Source: Flavobacterium sediminilitoris
GTDB taxonomy: Bacteria > Bacteroidota > Bacteroidia > Flavobacteriales > Flavobacteriaceae
DNA: 64,000 nt
Direction of reading: 5' to 3'
Assembly: GCF_023008245.1 (NCBI RefSeq)
Contig: NZ_CP090145.1
Location: 930,001 to 994,000, forward strand
Shown here in pieces: positions 60,922-64,000 of the stretch. Positions within the stretch are counted from its first letter, which is position 1, and every line of letters starts with the position of its first letter. Made by a program: the position numbers and the translations under genes. The notes beneath the pieces are model-generated. The model was not told where the DNA came from. It made no database searches and saw only the letters and a program-made list of their open reading frames with translations.

Positions 60922-61024
60922 GCTTTACGCACAAAAAAAACAATGCACTAAAAATCAGCAACATACAAACAATTCTCTTGGTGTAAAAAATAGATAGTAC
61001 ATTCGCAAAAAATTTGAACATATT

Positions 61025-62002
61025 ATGGACTCATTAATTAATCATCCTGTTATTATAACCGTTTTTACCATTGTAATTATCGCAATGTTACTTCTCGATT
61101 TAGGTGTTTTAAATAAAAAAAGTCATGCTATAAGTAATAAAGAAGCTGCATTTTGGTCTGTTTTGTGGATTTCACTAGCCATGGGATTTAGTGCAATCAT
61201 TTATAAATACATGGGTTTTGAAAAATTTGCTCAATTTCAAGGTGCTTATTGGATTGAAAAGGCTTTATCTGTAGACAACTTATTTGTTTTCATATTGGTC
61301 TTTGGTTATTTTAATGTAGCTAAAGAATCACAACATAAAGTTCTATTTTGGGGTGTTTTGGGTGCTTTAATCTTTAGAGCTATTTTCATCTTTTCAGGTG
61401 TTTGGATTTTAAATTACACTTATTTACCTGAAATGACACTCTTCGGATATGATGTAAAAATCAATTATTTACTTACTATTTTTGGTATTATTCTTATTGT
61501 TGCTGGATTTAAATCGTGGTTTAGTCATAGTGAAGATGATGGTGATAAGGATTTTTCTAAAAGCCCTGGATCAAAATTAGTTCATAAGTTTTTTAAAGTT
61601 AGTACAAAATTTGATGGTGATAAATTTTTCACTATTGAAAATGGTGTAAAAATGGCAACTCCATTATTAGTTGTAGTAACTATTATTGAATTTACTGATT
61701 TACTATTTGCCGTAGATAGTATTCCTGCTATTTTTGCTATTGCTCCTGATGATCCTTTTATTCTCTATACTTCAAATATCTTTGCCATTTTAGGATTGCG
61801 TTCGCTTTATTTCTTATTGGCTAATTTCATGTATATGTTTAGTCGCTTACATTATGGTTTAGCACTTATATTAGGGTTCATAGGTGTAAAAATGATTATT
61901 GCTCCTTTTATCCATATCTCTTCTTTAACATCATTACTAGTTGTTGGAAGTGTTTTAGTTATTTCTGTAATTTGGTCTTTATTATTTCCAATAAAGAAAT
62001 AA
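61025..62002 (+). CDS. TerC/Alx-family integral membrane protein
   Basis: 325 residues with about nine transmembrane helices. The TerC signature residues are present: the acidic LLLDLGVLNKKSHAIS near the start, YWIEKALSVDNLFVFILVF, and FTDLLFAVDSIPAIFAI, with Asp and Glu in the membrane for metal ions. The Alx branch exports manganese in E. coli; other TerC proteins serve tellurite resistance or metallation of exported enzymes. No yybP-ykoY-like leader was detected in the preceding 150 bases. Confidence 0.9.
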   Translation: MDSLINHPVIITVFTIVIIAMLLLDLGVLNKKSHAISNKEAAFWSVLWISLAMGFSAIIYKYMGFEKFAQFQGAYWIEKALSVDNLFVFILVFGYFNVAKESQHKVLFWGVLGALIFRAIFIFSGVWILNYTYLPEMTLFGYDVKINYLLTIFGIILIVAGFKSWFSHSEDDGDKDFSKSPGSKLVHKFFKVSTKFDGDKFFTIENGVKMATPLLVVVTIIEFTDLLFAVDSIPAIFAIAPDDPFILYTSNIFAILGLRSLYFLLANFMYMFSRLHYGLALILGFIGVKMIIAPFIHISSLTSLLVVGSVLVISVIWSLLFPIKK

Positions 62003-62188
62003 AAACATTTGTGTATAATATATACATTTTAACATTTATTTTAATGACTTTTACACATTGCAGATCTATTGGAAAAAACATAAACCCCTACAAAACAAAG
62101 CATTAATAAAATTAGTGATTACTATTCTTTTTTGGCATATTTTTTTCAATTGTATATAACATTAGTAATCATTAAAAAAATTATTGTT

Positions 62189-62485
62189 ATGAAAAAAGTA
62201 GTTTTATTGGCAGCTTTTGCATTTGCCACAGTTTCAACATTCGCTAAGACAGACGTTAATTCAACAGCTATTGAAGTTATCAAGCTTCAGGAAGGATATA
62301 AAGAAATTTCTGTTGATGAATTACCAGATGCAGTTAAAGAAGCTGTAAAGAAAGATTTTAAAGATGCAAAAGTTCTAAAAGCATTTGTTAATGAGAGTAA
62401 AGAATTTAAATTAGAGCTATTAGTAGGTGAAATTACACAAACTGTTTTTGTAGATGCAAACGGAAATTGGTTAGAAAAAGAGTAA
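62189..62485 (+). CDS. Small exported protein, possibly PepSY-like
   Basis: 98 residues from the ATG at 62189. The signal peptide MKKVVLLAAFAFATVSTFAK is clear, with cleavage near TFA-K. The mature part of about 78 residues has ISVDELPDAVKEAVKKDFKD and KEFKLELLVGEITQTVFVDANG, a layout like PepSY-type small periplasmic domains. No cysteines. The function is unknown. It is monocistronic and ends in a terminator; the upstream in-frame codons from 62132 are not part of the gene. Confidence 0.7.
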   Translation: MKKVVLLAAFAFATVSTFAKTDVNSTAIEVIKLQEGYKEISVDELPDAVKEAVKKDFKDAKVLKAFVNESKEFKLELLVGEITQTVFVDANGNWLEKE

Positions 62486-62509
62486 TTAAAAATTAATTTT
62501 CTTTACATA

Positions 62510-62541
62510 AAAATGCTATCTCAATGAGATAGCATTTTTTT
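62510..62541 (+). terminator. Terminator after the small exported protein
   Basis: AAATGCTATCTCA and TGAGATAGCATTT form a perfect stem with almost no loop, followed by T residues. Confidence 0.85.
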
Positions 62542-62597
62542 ATATTACTTTTATGTCATAATAAGTACAAAATAATTATTTTTAAAAAAAAATTCAA

Positions 62598-63929
62598 ATG
62601 CCAAAGATATTAATCATTGAGGATGATAATACTTTCAACAACATGCTTTTACATTTTTTAAAACGAAATGATTACACTGTTGTACAAACTTTTACTGCGA
62701 AAGAAGCCATAGAACAATTAGAATTTCACTCTTTTGACATCATTCTCTCCGATTTGCGCTTACCAGATCAGGATGGTCTATCATTACTTCCTATCCTAAA
62801 AGAACGAAACATTGACACTCCTTTTATATTAATGACGGCTTATGCAGATGTTAAAACTGCTGTAAAAGCAATGAAAATGGGTGCTGCCGATTATATCTCA
62901 AAACCTTTTGTACCTGAAGAAGCTCTTTTGGTTTTACAAAAAATATTATCTTCTGGAAAAAAAGATTTTATTTCTAGAAAAAAAGAAAAAAAAGAACAAC
63001 CAAAATCAGGTTTTTATTGGGGAAACGGTATTGCTTCTATAAAATTAAAGAAACATATTGATCTTGTAGCTCCAACTACTCTATCTGTATTAATTACAGG
63101 TGAAAATGGAACAGGGAAAGAAGTTGCCGCAAAAACAATTCACGAAAAAAGCAATCGATGTACAGGTCCTTTTATTGCTGTAGACTGTGGTGCTATTCCT
63201 AAAGACATTGCAGGAAGTGAATTTTTCGGACATATTAAAGGATCTTTTACAGGAGCTGTTAATGACAAAATAGGTTGTTTTGAAGCTGCAAATGGTGGTA
63301 CTTTATTTTTAGATGAAATAGGAAATCTATCTTATGAAAATCAGGTTTTGCTACTTCGTGCTATTCAAGAACGAAAAATAAAAAAAATAGGTTCTAATAT
63401 AGAAATCGATATTGATATTCGATTATTATCTGCTACAAATGAAAACTTAAAATCGGCGGTTGAAAATGGCTCTTTTAGAGAAGATTTATATCATCGATTA
63501 AATGAGTTTTCCATATTAATTCCTTCTCTTCGAGACAGAAAAGAAGATTTAGAGTCTTTTGCCTATTTATTTTTAGAAAAAGCAGCGTTACAACTGGAAA
63601 AAGATGTTACTAAAATTTCAGATGAAGCCTTACAAATTCTTTTTCAATATAATTGGCCAGGAAATTTAAGGGAATTACAAAATTACATTAAAAGAGCAAC
63701 TCTCTTAAGTGCTGAAAACACTATTGAAGCTTCAAGTTTGCCCGAAGAATTAACTTTATCTAAATATCAGGAAAATAACTTTCAATTTGGATTAAAAGAT
63801 GAAGCCGAAAAAGCTGCTATTTTAAATGCTTTATCAATTGCTAAAGGAAATAAATCAAGAGCAGCAGAGCTTTTAGGTGTTTCTAGAAAAACATTATACA
63901 ATAAAATCAATCAGTATAAACTAACGTAA
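62598..63929 (+). CDS. NtrC-family sigma-54-dependent response regulator
   Basis: 443 residues in three domains: receiver (1-120; Asp52 in IILSDLRLPDQDG, Lys in YISKPF), AAA+ domain (about 140-370; Walker A TGENGTGKEVAAK, sigma-54 contact loop GSFTGA, Walker B GTLFLDEIGN, arginine region RLNEFSI and SLRDRKEDL) and a FIS-type helix-turn-helix at the end (GNKSRAAELLGVSRKTLYNKI). The contact loop has Ser where the consensus GAFTGA has Ala. It activates sigma-54 promoters after phosphorylation. A partner kinase gene is not within the window and may follow it. Confidence 0.93.
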   Translation: MPKILIIEDDNTFNNMLLHFLKRNDYTVVQTFTAKEAIEQLEFHSFDIILSDLRLPDQDGLSLLPILKERNIDTPFILMTAYADVKTAVKAMKMGAADYISKPFVPEEALLVLQKILSSGKKDFISRKKEKKEQPKSGFYWGNGIASIKLKKHIDLVAPTTLSVLITGENGTGKEVAAKTIHEKSNRCTGPFIAVDCGAIPKDIAGSEFFGHIKGSFTGAVNDKIGCFEAANGGTLFLDEIGNLSYENQVLLLRAIQERKIKKIGSNIEIDIDIRLLSATNENLKSAVENGSFREDLYHRLNEFSILIPSLRDRKEDLESFAYLFLEKAALQLEKDVTKISDEALQILFQYNWPGNLRELQNYIKRATLLSAENTIEASSLPEELTLSKYQENNFQFGLKDEAEKAAILNALSIAKGNKSRAAELLGVSRKTLYNKINQYKLT

Positions 63930-64000
63930 GGCTTTCTTTAAATTGGTTTAATTTAGTTAAAAGCAATTGAAAATCAGACTCTAATTGGTTTTGACTATTG

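Noticed and set aside
61800..62140. yybP-ykoY manganese riboswitch or other structured leader near the TerC gene
   Set aside because: Neither the region before nor after the gene shows the conserved loops; only AT-rich sequence is visible.

Overview
The window looks like a chromosomal segment of a low-GC Bacteroidota, most likely a Flavobacteriaceae member close to Flavobacterium. The evidence is direct: many genes are preceded by the Bacteroidota promoter -7 box TAnnTTTG. There is a type IX secretion (T9SS) sorting-domain protein of PorZ type, a kbl-linked OmpA protein with thrombospondin type-3 repeats, a SusC-free but Flavobacterium-like gene order (yicC-gmk-nadD, recO-porZ, gdhA) and RHS core sequences typical of this family. 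No tRNA, rRNA, CRISPR array or prophage structural gene was seen.

Layout. 1-4.9 kb: a BNR/sortilin-type propeller protein, a divergent Crp/Fnr-like regulator and Xaa-Pro aminopeptidase. 5.0-24.7 kb: a polymorphic-toxin region. Four orphan RHS tips (5.2-6.3 kb on +; 24.5-23.4, 22.9-22.1 and 21.4-20.3 kb on -), each with a candidate immunity gene, lie in inverted orientation around an ordinary housekeeping block (sodA, an AddA-like helicase-nuclease, kbl, ompA, an AddB-like nuclease, a small MscS channel, an alpha/beta hydrolase). A roughly 400-bp inverted repeat bounds the whole region, a terminator plus a 60-bp GC-rich palindromic repeat follows each cassette, and a broken IS110 copy with a candidate bridge RNA sits next to the innermost tip. 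Several tips carry nonsense or frameshift lesions.

24.7-40.1 kb: core genes, namely recO, porZ-like, gdhA, an outer-membrane barrel protein, a cystathionine gamma-synthase type enzyme, an OmpR/HK two-component pair followed by a probable target operon (USP-like, lipocalin-like, YoaK), a DinB-like protein, an ArsC/Spx-like protein, an EamA transporter, yicC, gmk, a four-helix-bundle protein in a nest of degenerate repeats, and nadD.

40.1-55.1 kb: the most remarkable part, a set of about 18 minus-strand genes running from an NrtR-type Nudix regulator and a short PRPP-synthetase-like enzyme to a nicotinamide phosphoribosyltransferase. In between lie two ADP-ribosylglycohydrolases, NADAR, a macrodomain, a sirtuin, a tRNA 2'-phosphotransferase (KptA), a HAD phosphatase-like protein, an MBL hydrolase, a 2OG-Fe(II) dioxygenase, a metallophosphoesterase, a short PurA paralog, a VWA protein, DUF4291, DUF2971 and a ParB-like protein. 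Two palindromes (TTTGTGT-N7-ACACAAA and a one-mismatch copy) flank or overlap the leading promoter and are good NrtR operator candidates. I infer an NAD-status-controlled island for NAD+ rebuilding, ADP-ribose/ADP-ribosylation turnover and RNA end repair; the pairing of a Prs-like and a Nampt-like enzyme resembles the phage NARP1 route that rebuilds NAD+ from ADP-ribose.

55.1-64 kb: remnants of an OmpA-like lipoprotein and a GspF/PilC protein, a divergent LysR / DJ-1-PfpI lipoprotein / iron alcohol dehydrogenase group, gpsA, a TerC membrane protein, a small secreted protein and an NtrC-type sigma-54 activator.
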